A DNA stretch of 64,000 nt from Methylopila turkensis (GCF_027922325.1 NZ_BSFL01000002.1:744001-808000); one strand, 5' to 3'. Counted from the stretch's first letter, positions 35,165 to 47,709 are shown. A program made the numbers and translations. Notes: a model not told the origin generated them from the letters alone.

Positions 35165-36319
35165 ATGGCCCAGACCGCTCGCTCCATCACTGCCCCACAT
35201 GCGGCCCCCCCGGTCGTCGACCCAGCGCGGCGGCGCGGGCGGGGCGTGGTTTCCAACGCCAGCGGCCGCTTCGAGCCTTACGCCCGCGTCGAAGAGGACG
35301 ACGGCTGGGAAAGCCTCGCCGAGGCGCCGGCGTTCCGGACGGACGTGGCGCTTGAGACCGCGCGCACCGCGATCACCCGCAACCAGTCGCCGGACATCGC
35401 CTTCGACCGGTCGATCAATCCCTATCGCGGTTGCGAACACGGCTGCGTCTACTGCTTCGCGCGGCCGACGCACGCCTATCTCGGGCTGTCGCCAGGGCTC
35501 GATTTCGAGACCAAGCTGACGGCGAAGCCGAACGTCGCCGAACTGCTCCGCCGCGAGCTCTCGGCGCCGTCCTACAAGCCGCGCACGATCGCGCTCGGGA
35601 CCAACACGGACCCCTACCAGCCGATCGAGCGGACGCACCGGCTGACGCGGCAGATTCTCGAGGTTCTGGAGGAGACCCGGCATCCCGTCGGCATCGTCAC
35701 CAAATCGGCGCTCGTGCTCAGAGACCTCGACATCCTCGCGCGCATGGCGGCGCAGGGGCTCGCGAAGGTCGCCGTCTCGATCACGACGCTCGACCCGACG
35801 CTGGCGCGCGACATGGAGCCGCGCGCGCCGACGCCGGCCCGGCGGCTTGAGACGGTCGCGCGCCTCGCCCAGGCGGGCGTGCCGGTGACCGTTCTCACCG
35901 CGCCGATCATTCCGTCGCTCAACGAGCACGAGATCGACCGCCTGCTCGAAGCAGCCAAGGCGGCCGGCGCGACCGAGGCCGGCTATGTGCTGCTCCGCCT
36001 GCCGGACGAGATCAAGGACCTGTTCCGCGAATGGCTGATGGAGCGCCATCCCGCGAAGATGCGCCGGATCCTGTCGATCGTGCGCGAGACCCGTGGCGGC
36101 AAGCTCTATGATTCGGGGTGGGGCGTGCGGCAAACCGGGGAAGGCGTCACCGCCTGGACCATCGGCCGCCGGTTCGAGCTGGCGTCGCGACGGCTCGGGC
36201 TCGACCGGCGGCATTTGCGGCTGCGCACCGATCTGTTCACGCCCCCGCCCCGTAAGGGGCAGGCCGGCGAGCAGTTGTCGCTTTTCGATGACAAACCGGC
36301 GGCAGGCGTTAACGTATGA
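35165..36319 (+). CDS. PA0069-family radical SAM protein
   Basis: This 384-residue protein has the radical SAM cysteine triad CEHGCVYC (Cys90, Cys94, Cys97), preceded by 'INPYRGC' and followed by 'GTNTDPYQPIERTHRLTRQ'. This is the SplB-like PA0069 branch. The iron-sulphur cluster and SAM would generate a 5'-deoxyadenosyl radical; the substrate of PA0069 proteins is not known to me. It has a basic N-terminus with 'RRRGRGVVSNASGRFEPYAR', a segment seen across the family. It is divergent from the GT2 gene and precedes a VOC-family gene. Confidence 0.85.
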   Translation: MAQTARSITAPHAAPPVVDPARRRGRGVVSNASGRFEPYARVEEDDGWESLAEAPAFRTDVALETARTAITRNQSPDIAFDRSINPYRGCEHGCVYCFARPTHAYLGLSPGLDFETKLTAKPNVAELLRRELSAPSYKPRTIALGTNTDPYQPIERTHRLTRQILEVLEETRHPVGIVTKSALVLRDLDILARMAAQGLAKVAVSITTLDPTLARDMEPRAPTPARRLETVARLAQAGVPVTVLTAPIIPSLNEHEIDRLLEAAKAAGATEAGYVLLRLPDEIKDLFREWLMERHPAKMRRILSIVRETRGGKLYDSGWGVRQTGEGVTAWTIGRRFELASRRLGLDRRHLRLRTDLFTPPPRKGQAGEQLSLFDDKPAAGVNV

Positions 36320-36371
36320 CTCACTACGAGCAGGGGTCATCGTCGACACACCCCTCAAGCCCAGGCGCCGG

Positions 36372-36803
36372 ATGCCGCTCCCCCTCAATCTTTCGCTCGT
36401 CACGCTCGGCGTCGCCGACATCGCGCGCTCGACCGCCTTCTACGAAGCGCTCGGGCTGAAAGCTGCGCGTGACAGCAACGCAAACGTGACGTTCTTCAAC
36501 ACCAGCGGTCCGGTGCTTTCGGTCTACAGCCGCGCGGCGCTCGCCGCCGACGCGCAGCTTCCCTCCGAAGGCGACGGTTTTCGCGGACTGTCGTTGGCGT
36601 GGAACCTCGCCTCCGAAGCGGACGTGGACAAGGCGATCGTCCGGATCGTCGCGGCCGGCGGCAAGCTGATCAAGGCTGCCGAAAAGACCTTCTGGGGCGG
36701 CTACTCCGGCTACGCCGCCGATCCCGACGATCACCTCTGGGAGATCGTGCACAATCCGGGTTTTCCATTCGACGACGCCGGCCGCTTGCGCGCTCCCGAA
36801 TGA
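36372..36803 (+). CDS. VOC-family (glyoxalase/bleomycin-resistance fold) protein
   Basis: This is a 143-residue single VOC-fold protein: '[20 protein letters not shown]' as the first beta-alpha-beta module and '[17 protein letters not shown]' as the closing module with a metal-binding glutamate. The family includes lyases, dioxygenases and resistance proteins, and the sequence does not tell which. It lies 52 bases after the radical SAM gene and just before rnhB. Confidence 0.75.
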   Translation: MPLPLNLSLVTLGVADIARSTAFYEALGLKAARDSNANVTFFNTSGPVLSVYSRAALAADAQLPSEGDGFRGLSLAWNLASEADVDKAIVRIVAAGGKLIKAAEKTFWGGYSGYAADPDDHLWEIVHNPGFPFDDAGRLRAPE

Positions 36804-36828
36804 CGCGGGCCGGCCTTCGGAACAGCCG

Positions 36829-37512
36829 ATGTCTCCTGTGACGCACGTCCGAACCGACTCGCCGCTGGTGAAAGCGCCCCGCCCGGCGCCGTATGTCGCG
36901 ACCTTTGAACGCGAGCGCGCGCTGATCGCCGCCGGCTGCGGCCCGGTCGCCGGCGTCGACGAAGCCGGGCGCGGACCGCTCGCAGGCCCGGTGGTCGCCG
37001 CGGCCGTCATTCTCGATCCCGCGCGCATCCCGGCCGGCCTCGCCGACTCGAAGGCCCTGTCGGCTCAGCGGCGGGAAGCTCTGTTCGAGATCATCCTCGC
37101 GACCTCCACGGTGTCGTTCGTCTCGGCGTCCACCGCGCGGATCGAACAGTTGAACATCCGCGGCGCGACGCTCTGGGCGATGCGCCAGGCGCTTGCCGGC
37201 CTCGAGATGCCGCCGGACGTCGCGCTGATCGACGGACGCGACGTCCCGCCGGGTCTCGCCTGCCACGCGGAGGCGGTGATCGCGGGCGACGCGCAGGTGC
37301 TCTCCATCGCCGCGGCGTCGATCGTCGCCAAGGTCGTGCGCGACCGGATGATGCGGCGCGTCGCCGTGAACGCCCCCGGCTATGGCTTCGAGCGCCACAT
37401 GGGCTACGGCACGCCTGAGCATCTCGCGGCGCTCGCCGCGCTCGGCCCCTGCCAGCACCACCGCAGAGGCTTCGCGCCGGTCGCGGCGCTGCTCGCGGCC
37501 GCCGCCGAGTGA
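36829..37512 (+). CDS. rnhB: Ribonuclease HII
   Basis: This is a 227-residue RNase HII. The signature '[20 protein letters not shown]' gives the catalytic Asp44-Glu45, followed by '[15 protein letters not shown]', '[10 protein letters not shown]' and '[12 protein letters not shown]', with '[16 protein letters not shown]' near the end. It cleaves RNA of RNA-DNA hybrids and ribonucleotides misincorporated in DNA. The gene is followed by ccrM, a pairing typical of alphaproteobacteria. The N-terminus has about 20 extra residues compared with many homologues. Confidence 0.92.
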   Translation: MSPVTHVRTDSPLVKAPRPAPYVATFERERALIAAGCGPVAGVDEAGRGPLAGPVVAAAVILDPARIPAGLADSKALSAQRREALFEIILATSTVSFVSASTARIEQLNIRGATLWAMRQALAGLEMPPDVALIDGRDVPPGLACHAEAVIAGDAQVLSIAAASIVAKVVRDRMMRRVAVNAPGYGFERHMGYGTPEHLAALAALGPCQHHRRGFAPVAALLAAAAE

Positions 37513-39904
<2,392 letters not shown>

Positions 39905-39908
<4 letters not shown>

Positions 39909-41023
39909 CGGCTGGCGGCGGTCCGGGACGGGGACGGGGATGGGGCGTTTTCGCGCGCGAGCGCGACGACCTTGCGGAACACCGAAGGCAAGGCCTCGCC
40001 GTCGAGTTCGTTCCGCGCGGCCCAGCGGGCGCCCGGAGGCGCGGCGAGGGTCATCGGCGCCTCGGCGGCCAGCACCACGAGTTCGAGCGCGAAGTGGCTG
40101 AACACATGCGTCACCGCGCCGGGCAACCGCCGCCATCGTGCCGCGACCGGGGCCTCGGCCGCGAGCGCGGCGACGGGAGCCGCGAGGTCGACGTCCTCCG
40201 CCCAGCGTCCGGTCGGGGTCTCGGTCATGCCGCCGAGCAGTCCCTTCGGCGGCCGGCTGCGCACCAGCACGGCGCCGTCAGCGCGCTCAAGCCAGAACGC
40301 CACGCCGCGGCGCGAGGGCCGCTCGGCCTTCGCGGCCTTGCGCGGAAAGCTGTCCTGATCGGCGCGCCTGCGGGCGAGGCAGGGCTCGTCCCACGGGCAG
40401 AGCGCGCAGGCCGGCCGCTTCGGCGTGCAGATGGTGGCGCCGAGGTCCATGGTCGCCTGGGCGAAATCGCCGGGCCGCGCCGCCGGGGCGATCGTCGCGG
40501 CGAGCGCGCGCAGCTTCGGCTTCGCCGCCGGCATGGCCTCCTCGACTGCGAACAGCCGCGCGACCACGCGCTCCACATTGCCGTCGACCACGACCGCGGG
40601 CTGGTCGAAGGCGATCGCGGCGATCGCGGCGGCCGTGTAGGGCCCGACGCCCGGCAGCGCGAGCAGCTCGGCCTCGCGCGCCGGAAAACGGCCGCCGTGC
40701 CGCTCGACCACCGCCTGCGCGCAGGCGTGCAGGTTGCGGGCGCGGGAGTAGTAGCCGAGCCCCGCCCACAGCTTCAGCACGTCGTCGAGCGGCGCCGCGG
40801 CGAGCGCGCGGACGTCCGGGAACCGCGCGAGAAAGCGCAGGAAGTACGGCCCCGCAGCCTTCACGGTGGTCTGCTGCAGCATGATCTCGGACAGCCAGAC
40901 CCGGTACGGATCGACGCGCTCGCCCGCCTCCGCCCGCCACGGCAGGCGGCGACGGTTGCGGTCGTACCAGGCGAGCAGCGCCGCCGGCTCCGGCGCGCGC
41001 AGGGTTTCGGCGGAACGCGCCAA
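39905..41023 (-). CDS. mutY: A/G-specific adenine glycosylase MutY
   Basis: This is a 372-residue DNA glycosylase. 'LSEIMLQQTTVKAAGPYFLR' holds the catalytic Glu46. The helix-hairpin-helix is 'LLALPGVGPYTAAAIAAIAF' with the conserved Asp in 'VVVDGNVERV'. The iron-sulphur cluster ligands are spaced C-x6-C-x2-C-x5-C in 'CTPKRPACALCPWDEPC', and a C-terminal NUDIX-like domain recognises 8-oxoguanine. It removes adenine opposite 8-oxoG. It overlaps the MFS gene and is divergent from the DUF721 gene. Confidence 0.93.
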
Positions 41024-41084
41024 GGCCTAGACTCGGGACTGTCGGAGGGTCATGTGGCCGGCAGCCTAACGGGAGCACGTCCGG

Positions 41085-41603
41085 ATGAAAACGCCCCGCC
41101 GCGCCGCCGCGCTGTCGGAACTTGCGCCGAAGGCGCTCGGGCCGGCGGTGGCGCGTCAGGGCTTCGCGGGCGCGGAGATCGTGGCGCGCTGGGCGACGAT
41201 CGTGGGGCCGGAGATCGCGGCCTGCTCCGTGCCTGTCAAGCTCAGCGCGCCTCCGCGCGGCCAGGCGCCGGACCCGGACGCGCCCCCGCCGCTCTCCACG
41301 CTGCTGATTCGGGTCGAGGGCGCCTTCGCGCTCGAGGTGCAGCACCGGACGCCGGACATCCTCGCACGGGTGAACGCCCATCTCGGCTGGGCCTGCGTCG
41401 GCGCGCTGCGGCTGCGGCAGGGCCCGATCTCGGGCTTCAAGCGGACGCGGCGCGCCGAGCCCGAGCCGCCTCCCCCCGCCACGCCCGAGGAGGAGGCGCG
41501 CGTCCGCGCGGCGTCGTCGCGAGTCGAGGAGCCGGCGCTCGCCGAAGCGCTCGACCGGCTCGGGAAGGCCGTACTCGCCCGCCGGCGCGTCACGCGAGCG
41601 TGA
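41085..41603 (+). CDS. DUF721/DciA-family protein
   Basis: This is a 172-residue protein with the DUF721 core 'VARWATIVGPEIAACSVPVK' and 'LLIRVEGAFALEVQHRTPDI', 'VNAHLGWACVGALRLRQGP'. DciA is the replicative helicase loader in most bacteria lacking DnaC; the C-terminal tail here is Pro/Glu/Arg-rich and likely disordered. The alphaproteobacterial order mutY - DUF721 - thiol-disulphide protein - smc is conserved. The helicase-loading role is inferred from the family. Confidence 0.8.
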   Translation: MKTPRRAAALSELAPKALGPAVARQGFAGAEIVARWATIVGPEIAACSVPVKLSAPPRGQAPDPDAPPPLSTLLIRVEGAFALEVQHRTPDILARVNAHLGWACVGALRLRQGPISGFKRTRRAEPEPPPPATPEEEARVRAASSRVEEPALAEALDRLGKAVLARRRVTRA

Positions 41604-41740
41604 GGCCTGGCGTGAGCGGCGGGCATGCTCCCGCCACATTCCGCTTGCGAATAACGGTCTTCGGGCCGACCTTGCGCGCCCGCTGACCGCTCCGATGCGA
41701 GACCGCTGCCCGACGTGGCGCATGACCGAGGACGCCGCCT

Positions 41741-42409
41741 GTGATCCTGAACCGCCGCCGCTTTCTTGAGACCGCAGCCGTGACCACCCTGGGCGTGGCC
41801 GCCGCCGCCTTGCTGCTGGACCCGCGCTTCGGCTTCGTGGCCGCCGCCGCCGCTCAGGCGCCGAGCGCCGACGAGCTCGCGGTCGCAGGCCCGCTGGGCG
41901 AGAACGTCGAAGGCAAGGACGACGCTCCGGTCACCATCATCGAATACGCCTCGATGACCTGCGGCCATTGCGCCGTCTTCGCCGCCGAGACCTTCCCCAA
42001 GCTCAAGGAGAAGTACATCGACGCCGGCAAGGTGCGCTTCGTGCTACGCGAGTTCCCGCTCGACCCGCTGGCGGCGGCGGGCTTCATGCTCGCCCGCTGC
42101 GCCGGCCAGGACAAATTTTTCCCCGTCGTGGACGCGCTGTTCGCCAAGCAGAAGGAGTGGGCCTACTCCAACGATCCGGTCGCCGGCCTGCAGAACATCA
42201 GCAAGCAGTTCGGCTTCTCACAGGAAAGCTTCGAGTCCTGCTTGACGAATCAGGAGATGCTCGACGGTGTGAACTGGGTGCGCCAGCGCGGCGCGGAGAA
42301 GTTCGGGGTCAATTCCACCCCGACCTTCTTCATCAACGGCAAGATCCATCGCGGAGCGATCAAGTTTGAGGACCTGGAGAAGATCCTGGAGCCTCTGCTC
42401 AAGGCCTGA
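41741..42409 (+). CDS. Tat-exported DsbA-family thiol-disulphide protein
   Basis: This is a 222-residue periplasmic thioredoxin-fold protein. The N-terminus 'MILNRRRFLETAAVTTLGVA' is a twin-arginine signal; the active site is CGHC (Cys74-Cys77), with 'VNSTPTFFINGKIHRGAI' providing the cis-proline loop. The start is GTG 41741. DsbA-like proteins oxidise or isomerise cysteines in exported proteins; the reductase or isomerase direction cannot be told from the motif alone. It lies just before smc, a common alphaproteobacterial pair. Confidence 0.85.
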   Translation: MILNRRRFLETAAVTTLGVAAAALLLDPRFGFVAAAAAQAPSADELAVAGPLGENVEGKDDAPVTIIEYASMTCGHCAVFAAETFPKLKEKYIDAGKVRFVLREFPLDPLAAAGFMLARCAGQDKFFPVVDALFAKQKEWAYSNDPVAGLQNISKQFGFSQESFESCLTNQEMLDGVNWVRQRGAEKFGVNSTPTFFINGKIHRGAIKFEDLEKILEPLLKA

Positions 42410-42451
42410 TCGTCCAGGCTTGACCTTCCCTCGCGCCCGTGAGGCGCGAAG

Positions 42452-45400
42452 ATGAACTTCACCAAACTCCGCGTCGTCGGCTTCAAGACCTTCGTCGAGC
42501 CGACCGACGCGCCGATCGAGCCGGGGCTGACGGGCATCGTCGGCCCCAACGGCTGCGGCAAGTCCAATCTCGTCGAGGCCATGCGCTGGGTGATGGGCGA
42601 AAGCTCGTTCAAATCCCTGCGCGCCTCCGGGATGGAGGACGTGATCTTCGCCGGCAGCGGCGGCCGGCCGGCGCGCAACCACGCGGAAGTCACGCTCACC
42701 CTCGACAATTCGGCCCGCACCGCGCCGGAACCGTTCAACGGCTCCGACGAGATCGAGGTCAGCCGCCGGATCGCGCGCGGGCTCGGCTCCACCTACCGGA
42801 TCAACGGCCGCGAGGTGCGCGCCCGCGACGTGCAGCTGCTGTTCGCCGACGCCTCTTCCGGCGCGCGCTCGCCCGCGCTCGTCGGCCAGGGCCGCGTCGG
42901 CGAGATCATCAACGCCCGTCCGGAGCAGCGCCGGCGCATCCTCGAGGAGGCCGCTGGCATCGCCGGCCTGCACCAGCGCCGCCGCGAGGCCGAGCAGCGG
43001 CTTGACGGCGCCGAGCAGAATCTCGCCCGCGTCGAGGACGTGCTCGGTCAGCTCGACCAGCGCGGCGAGGCGCTGCGCCGGCAGGCCAAGACCGCCGAGC
43101 GCTACCGCGCCCTGACCGACGAGATCCGGTCGATGGAGAGCGTCGCGCTGGTGGTCGACCATCAGGCGGCGACCGCCGCCGAAGCCGAGGCCGCGTCCGC
43201 CGAGGCGGCCGCGGTGGCGGCGGTGGGCGCGGCGATGCGCGAACAGGGCGAGGCGGCCCGCGCCGAAGCGGTTGCGGCCCATGCGCTTGGGCCGGCGCGC
43301 TCCGCGGCCGCGGACGCGGAGGCTGAGCGGCTGCGGCTCGCGCAGGAGGCCGCGGCGCTCGAAGGCGAGGAGGCGCGGGCGCGCGCCCGCCTCGACGAAC
43401 TTGCGCGCCAGATCGCCCAGATCGACGGCGACCTCGCCCGCGAGGCGGCGCTCGCCGAAGACGCCGCCGCGAGCCTGTCGCGGCTCGCCGAAGCCCAATG
43501 CGCGCTTGGATGCGACGCCCCTTCGACCGCCGACGCCGCGCGCGCAGACGTCGCGGCGCGGCTGGAGTCCGCCGAAACCCGCCTCGCCGAGGCCGAGGCC
43601 GGGGCCGCCAAGGCAGCGGCCGACGCCGCGGCCCGGCTCGCCGAGCGCCGGGATCTCGCCCGGCGCCGCGACGACGCGTCCGCGCGCCGCGACGCCCTTG
43701 CGCGCGAGGCCGATACGCTAGCGCGCGAGGCCGCTGCGCTTGCGCGCGAGGCCGGCGCGCTCGGCGACGCCGACGCGCTCGCGCTCCGAGCCGAGGACGC
43801 CCGCGCCCGCGCCGGGGAAGCGGAGCGCGCCGCGGAAGCCGCCGAGACCACCCATGCCCGCGCGCGCTCCGACGAATCCACCGCGCGCGGACCGGCGGCG
43901 CAGGCCAACGCCCGCGCCGAGCGAGCCTCGTCCGAAGCCCGCACCCTCGCCAAGCTGCTGGCGACCGACGCCGGCCGGACATACCCGGCGGCGCTCGAAC
44001 TGCTCGTGGTCGACCGCGGCTTCGAGACCGCGCTCGGGGCCGCGCTCGGGGACGATCTCGACGCCGCGATCGACCCGCGGGCGCCGATCCGCTGGGCGGG
44101 CGCCGAGGCCGACGCGGCCGACCCAGCGCTTCCCGCCGGCGTCACCGCGCTTGGCGTCCATGTGGTTGCGCCGCCGGAGCTCGCCCGGCGGCTGGCGCAG
44201 ATCGGCGTCGTCGACCGCGCCGACGGCGAGCGGCTCCGCAGGAGCCTTGCGGTCGGCCAGCGGCTCGTCAGCCGCGAGGGCGACCTCTGGCGCTGGGACG
44301 GTCTGACGCTCGGCGCCGACGCGCCGACCCCCGCCGCGCGGCGGCTGCAGGAGAGAAACCGCCTCGGCGCGGTCGAGCGCGAGGCGGCCGCCGCCCGCGC
44401 CGAGGCCGACCGGCTGCGGCTTGTCGTCGACGAGGCGCGCCGCCGCACGGGCGAGGCCGCGGCCGCCGAACGCTCCGCCCGCGACGCCGCGAAGGCCGCA
44501 CGGACCGCCGCGGAGGCCGCGCGCGACGCGCAGACCGCCGCCGAACGCGCCGCGGCGAAGGGCGCCGCCCGACGCGCCGCGGTTGGCGAGGCGCAAGGGC
44601 GCGTCGCCCGCCAGCTCGAGGAGGCCGCTGCGACCCTCGACGACGCGCAGCGGCGGCTCGCCTCGCTCCGGCCGGACGCAGCCGAAGACGGCGCCGTCGC
44701 CGCGCTGAACGCGGCGGTCGCGGAGGCGCGGCGTGACGCGGCGACGCTTCGGGCCGAGCTGCAGGCGATCGAGGCCGAGACGCGCCGCCGGACGCAGCGC
44801 CGCGCGGAGCTCGCCGCGGAGGCCGCGTCCTGGACGCGCCGCCGGGAAGGCGCCGCCGGCCGGCTATCCGACCTCGGCGCACGCCGTCAGGCCGCCGAGG
44901 CCGAGCGTTCAGCGCTCGCGGACCGGCCCGAGACGCTCGCCGTCGAACGGCGCGCGCGTCGCTCCGCGCTTGAAGCGGCCGGCGCCCGGGCCCGCTCCGC
45001 CGCCGACGCGCTCGCCGAAGCCGAGACCGCGCACCGCGTCGCCGACGCCGCGGCGCGCGCCGCGCTCGACCGTCTGTCCGCCGCCCGCGAGGAGGCGGCC
45101 CGTCGCGGCGCCCGACTCGAAGCCGCGCGCGAGAAGCGCGCGGCCGCCGTCGGCCGCATCCGCGAGGCGCGCCACATGGAGCCGGCCGCGCTCGCCGTGG
45201 CGGTGGCTGGCCTCGCCGGGACCTCCCGCGACGAGATCGACGCCCGGCTCGCCCGCGCCGTCGCCGCGCGCGACCGACTGGGCGCGGTCAATCTGCGTGC
45301 GGAGGAGGAGCTCGCCGAGATCGAGGCGAGCCATGGCGCGCTGTCGGCCGAGCGCGCCGACCTCACCGAGGCGATCGCGCGCCTCCGGGCCGGCGTCCGC

Positions 45401-45904
45401 TCGCTCAACCAGGAGGGCCGCGGCCGCCTGCTCGCCGCCTTCGAGGTGGTCGACGGCCATTTCCGGAAATTGTTCGAGACGCTGTTCGGCGGCGGCGAGG
45501 CCCGGCTGGAGCTGGTCGAGTCCGACGATCCGCTGGAGGCGGGGCTCGAGGTGATCGCCCGCCCGCCCGGCAAGAAGCCGCAGACGCTGTCGCTTCTGTC
45601 CGGCGGCGAGCAGGCGCTGACAGCGCTCGCGCTGGTGTTCGGCGTGTTCCTGACCAACCCGGCGCCGGTCTGCGTGCTTGACGAGGTCGACGCTCCGCTG
45701 GACGACGCCAATGTGGAGCGCTTCTGCGCGCTGCTCGCCGAAATGCGCCGCACCACGTCGACGCGCTTCCTGACCGTGACGCACAATCCGATCACAATGG
45801 CGCGCATGGACCGGCTGATCGGGGTGACCATGGCCGAGCGCGGCGTCAGCCAGGTCGTCACGGTGGACCTTCAGGCGGCGGAGCGCCTGCTGGAAGCGGT
45901 CTGA
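42452..45904 (+). CDS. smc: Chromosome segregation protein SMC
   Basis: This is a 1150-residue SMC ATPase. The N-terminal head has Walker A 'GPNGCGKSNLVEAMRWVMGE'. Long Ala/Glu/Arg-rich coiled coils at about residues 165-480 and 660-960 flank a hinge near residues 505-620 ('YPAALELLVVDRGFETALGA'). The C-terminal head has the signature 'LLSGGEQALTALALVFGVF' and Walker B 'VCVLDEVDAPLDDANVERF'. It works as a dimer with ScpA/ScpB to fold and segregate the chromosome. ScpA and ScpB are not in the window. The extremely GC-rich coiled coils create many false open frames in the other five frames. Confidence 0.95.
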   Translation: MNFTKLRVVGFKTFVEPTDAPIEPGLTGIVGPNGCGKSNLVEAMRWVMGESSFKSLRASGMEDVIFAGSGGRPARNHAEVTLTLDNSARTAPEPFNGSDEIEVSRRIARGLGSTYRINGREVRARDVQLLFADASSGARSPALVGQGRVGEIINARPEQRRRILEEAAGIAGLHQRRREAEQRLDGAEQNLARVEDVLGQLDQRGEALRRQAKTAERYRALTDEIRSMESVALVVDHQAATAAEAEAASAEAAAVAAVGAAMREQGEAARAEAVAAHALGPARSAAADAEAERLRLAQEAAALEGEEARARARLDELARQIAQIDGDLAREAALAEDAAASLSRLAEAQCALGCDAPSTADAARADVAARLESAETRLAEAEAGAAKAAADAAARLAERRDLARRRDDASARRDALAREADTLAREAAALAREAGALGDADALALRAEDARARAGEAERAAEAAETTHARARSDESTARGPAAQANARAERASSEARTLAKLLATDAGRTYPAALELLVVDRGFETALGAALGDDLDAAIDPRAPIRWAGAEADAADPALPAGVTALGVHVVAPPELARRLAQIGVVDRADGERLRRSLAVGQRLVSREGDLWRWDGLTLGADAPTPAARRLQERNRLGAVEREAAAARAEADRLRLVVDEARRRTGEAAAAERSARDAAKAARTAAEAARDAQTAAERAAAKGAARRAAVGEAQGRVARQLEEAAATLDDAQRRLASLRPDAAEDGAVAALNAAVAEARRDAATLRAELQAIEAETRRRTQRRAELAAEAASWTRRREGAAGRLSDLGARRQAAEAERSALADRPETLAVERRARRSALEAAGARARSAADALAEAETAHRVADAAARAALDRLSAAREEAARRGARLEAAREKRAAAVGRIREARHMEPAALAVAVAGLAGTSRDEIDARLARAVAARDRLGAVNLRAEEELAEIEASHGALSAERADLTEAIARLRAGVRSLNQEGRGRLLAAFEVVDGHFRKLFETLFGGGEARLELVESDDPLEAGLEVIARPPGKKPQTLSLLSGGEQALTALALVFGVFLTNPAPVCVLDEVDAPLDDANVERFCALLAEMRRTTSTRFLTVTHNPITMARMDRLIGVTMAERGVSQVVTVDLQAAERLLEAV

Positions 45905-46000
45905 CCCTCGGCGGCGCAGGGGCGCGACGTTTCCGCCGCACCCCGTCGAAAGTCTTGAATTACACGACGCATCAATGGTTTAGCACTTTGCGGCGGAACC

Positions 46001-46029
46001 TTGACAGCCCATACGCCAAAAACTAGGGT
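46001..46029 (+). promoter_or_regulatory. Candidate sigma-70-type promoter of the atp operon
   Basis: TTGACA at 46001-46006 and TAGGGT at 46024-46029 are separated by exactly 17 bases, about 60 bases before the atpI start. The -35 is perfect; the -10 is only partly like the consensus. Confidence 0.45.
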
Positions 46030-46089
46030 GCGCCCGGCTTTCAGGGGGCGGTCTTGCGATCGTCGACATCCGACGGGGCTCGAAGCGAC

Positions 46090-46452
46090 ATGGCGCGAGA
46101 GAGCTCAGACGGAGGTCCGGAACGCTCGGACGACGACCTCTCGGGACGTCTCGACCGGCTCGACAAGGCGCTTTCGCGCCACGGGACGGAAAAAGGCGGC
46201 CAAGGCGGAACTCCTCCGATTTCCACCCGCGACGCTCAGGGCTTCGCACGCGCGTTCCGGCTCAGTTCGGAACTCATCGCGGGCGTGGTGGTGGGCGGAG
46301 GGCTCGGCTGGGCGCTCGACCGGTGGTTGGGAACCACGCCGCTGGCGATGATCGTGTTCCTGCTTCTCGGCTTCGCGGCCGGCGTCCTGAACGTCATGCG
46401 CGTGGCGGGGCTGGCGAGACATCCGGGACAGGACGACCGTCCGCCGCTTTGA
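46090..46452 (+). CDS. atpI: ATP synthase accessory protein AtpI
   Basis: This is a 120-residue AtpI/AtpZ-type protein. It has a charged N-terminal half (about residues 1-55), then two membrane helices, 'SSELIAGVVVGGGLGWALD' and 'TPLAMIVFLLLGFAAGVLNV'. AtpI helps assemble the c-ring and may carry Mg2+. The start at ATG 46090 is preferred; a TTG at 46054 in the same frame is possible. It begins the F0 operon, whose F1 genes lie elsewhere, as usual in alphaproteobacteria. Confidence 0.85.
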   Translation: MARESSDGGPERSDDDLSGRLDRLDKALSRHGTEKGGQGGTPPISTRDAQGFARAFRLSSELIAGVVVGGGLGWALDRWLGTTPLAMIVFLLLGFAAGVLNVMRVAGLARHPGQDDRPPL

Positions 46453-46575
46453 GATTTGGTCCTTCGGGACCGGAACGACTGGCACAGCCGGGCCGATCAC
46501 GAGCCCGGCGCAACGATTGGAAACGCCGAACGCCCCGCTCTCGGGCTGGCGTCGGGAAGGGGCCGAAGGCGACAG

Positions 46576-47310
46576 ATGGCAGGCGCGATCGATCCGATCC
46601 ACCAGTTCGCGATCACCCCCGTTCTGGGGCCGGTCACCAATTCCGCCGTCTTCATGATTCTCGCCGTCGCGGGCGTCTCGGCCCTGCTGCTGATCGGCAG
46701 CCGCGAGCGCGCCCTGGTGCCGGGCCGGCTTCAGTCGCTGGCGGAGCTGTCCTACGAATTCGTGCGCGGGATGATCCACCAGACCGCGGGCAAGCACGGG
46801 ATGGTGTTCTTCCCGCTCGTGTTCTCGCTGTTCATGTTCGTGCTGTTCTGCAACCTGCTCGGGCTGATCCCGGGCTCGTTCACGGTCACGAGCCACATAA
46901 TCGTCACCTTCGCGCTGGCGCTGCTCGTCATCCTCACGGTGATCGGCTACGGCTTCGCCAAGCACGGCCTCGGCTTCCTGAAGCTGTTCGTGCCGCATGG
47001 CGTGCCCGGCTACATCCTGCCGCTCGTGGTCGCGATCGAGGTCATCTCGTTCCTCTCGCGCCCGATCAGCCTCTCTGTCCGTCTCTTCGCCAACATGCTC
47101 GCGGGCCACATCACCCTGAAGGTGTTCGCCGGCTTCGTGACCATGCTGTCGGCGGCGCTCGGCGGCGTCGGCCTCGTCCTCGGGATCCTGCCGCTGCTGC
47201 TGACCATCGGCATCACGGCGCTCGAATTCCTCGTCGCCTTCCTGCAGGCCTACGTGTTCGCGCTGCTGACCTGCATGTACCTGAACGACGCGCTGCATCC
47301 CGGCCACTGA
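46576..47310 (+). CDS. atpB: ATP synthase F0 subunit a
   Basis: This is a 244-residue F0 subunit a. It has the essential arginine in '[20 protein letters not shown]', along with '[18 protein letters not shown]' and the final helix '[19 protein letters not shown]'. It forms the proton half-channels against the c-ring. ATG 46576 follows the frame's open extension from 46456, which is not protein-like; it has GGCGACAG upstream. It lies 123 bases after atpI. Confidence 0.93.
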   Translation: MAGAIDPIHQFAITPVLGPVTNSAVFMILAVAGVSALLLIGSRERALVPGRLQSLAELSYEFVRGMIHQTAGKHGMVFFPLVFSLFMFVLFCNLLGLIPGSFTVTSHIIVTFALALLVILTVIGYGFAKHGLGFLKLFVPHGVPGYILPLVVAIEVISFLSRPISLSVRLFANMLAGHITLKVFAGFVTMLSAALGGVGLVLGILPLLLTIGITALEFLVAFLQAYVFALLTCMYLNDALHPGH

Positions 47311-47365
47311 GCCGCGGCGCTCTCGTCCCACCCCACCCAACGACCCTCATTTCGGAGTTCTCGTC

Positions 47366-47593
47366 ATGGAAGCTGAAGCCGCGAAGTTCCTCGGCGCCGG
47401 TCTCGCCACCCTCGGCATGGGCGGCGCCGCCATCGGCGTCGCGAACATCTTCTCGAGCTACCTCGCGGGCGCGCTGCGCAACCCGTCGGCCGCCGACGGC
47501 CAGTTCGCCCGTCTGATCTTCGGCTTCGCCGTGACCGAAGCGCTCGGCATCTTCTCGCTGCTCGTCGCGCTTCTGCTGCTGTTCGCCGTCTGA
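47366..47593 (+). CDS. atpE: ATP synthase F0 subunit c
   Basis: This is a 75-residue two-helix hairpin. Helix 1 is rich in Gly and Ala ('[20 protein letters not shown]'), the polar loop is '[11 protein letters not shown]', and helix 2 carries the proton-binding glutamate in '[20 protein letters not shown]'. It forms the rotating c-ring. A GGAG precedes the start. It is followed by two strong hairpins before the b' gene. Confidence 0.95.
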   Translation: MEAEAAKFLGAGLATLGMGGAAIGVANIFSSYLAGALRNPSAADGQFARLIFGFAVTEALGIFSLLVALLLLFAV

Positions 47594-47595
47594 TC

Positions 47596-47664
47596 GGACC
47601 GTTCCGGTCCAGGTCGGTTGGGATGTGACGCGGGGGGCGGCGCCAATTTCGGAGCCGCTCCCCG
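47596..47664 (+). other. Two RNA hairpins between atpE and the b' gene
   Basis: GGACCG-TTC-CGGTCC (47596-47610) starts three bases after the atpE stop. A second stem pairs 47631-47641 with 47654-47664 over 11 base pairs with one G-U. Neither is followed by a T-tract, so they may protect or punctuate the upstream mRNA rather than terminate it. Confidence 0.5.
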
Positions 47665-47709
47665 TCGATTTCCCGGACCGACGCCTTTCCACCGTCGCCT
47701 GGTGAGACG

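Noticed and set aside
43162..44882. Several long frames in other frames of the smc coiled-coil region
   Set aside because: They are by-products of repetitive Ala/Arg/Glu codons in the SMC coiled coil.
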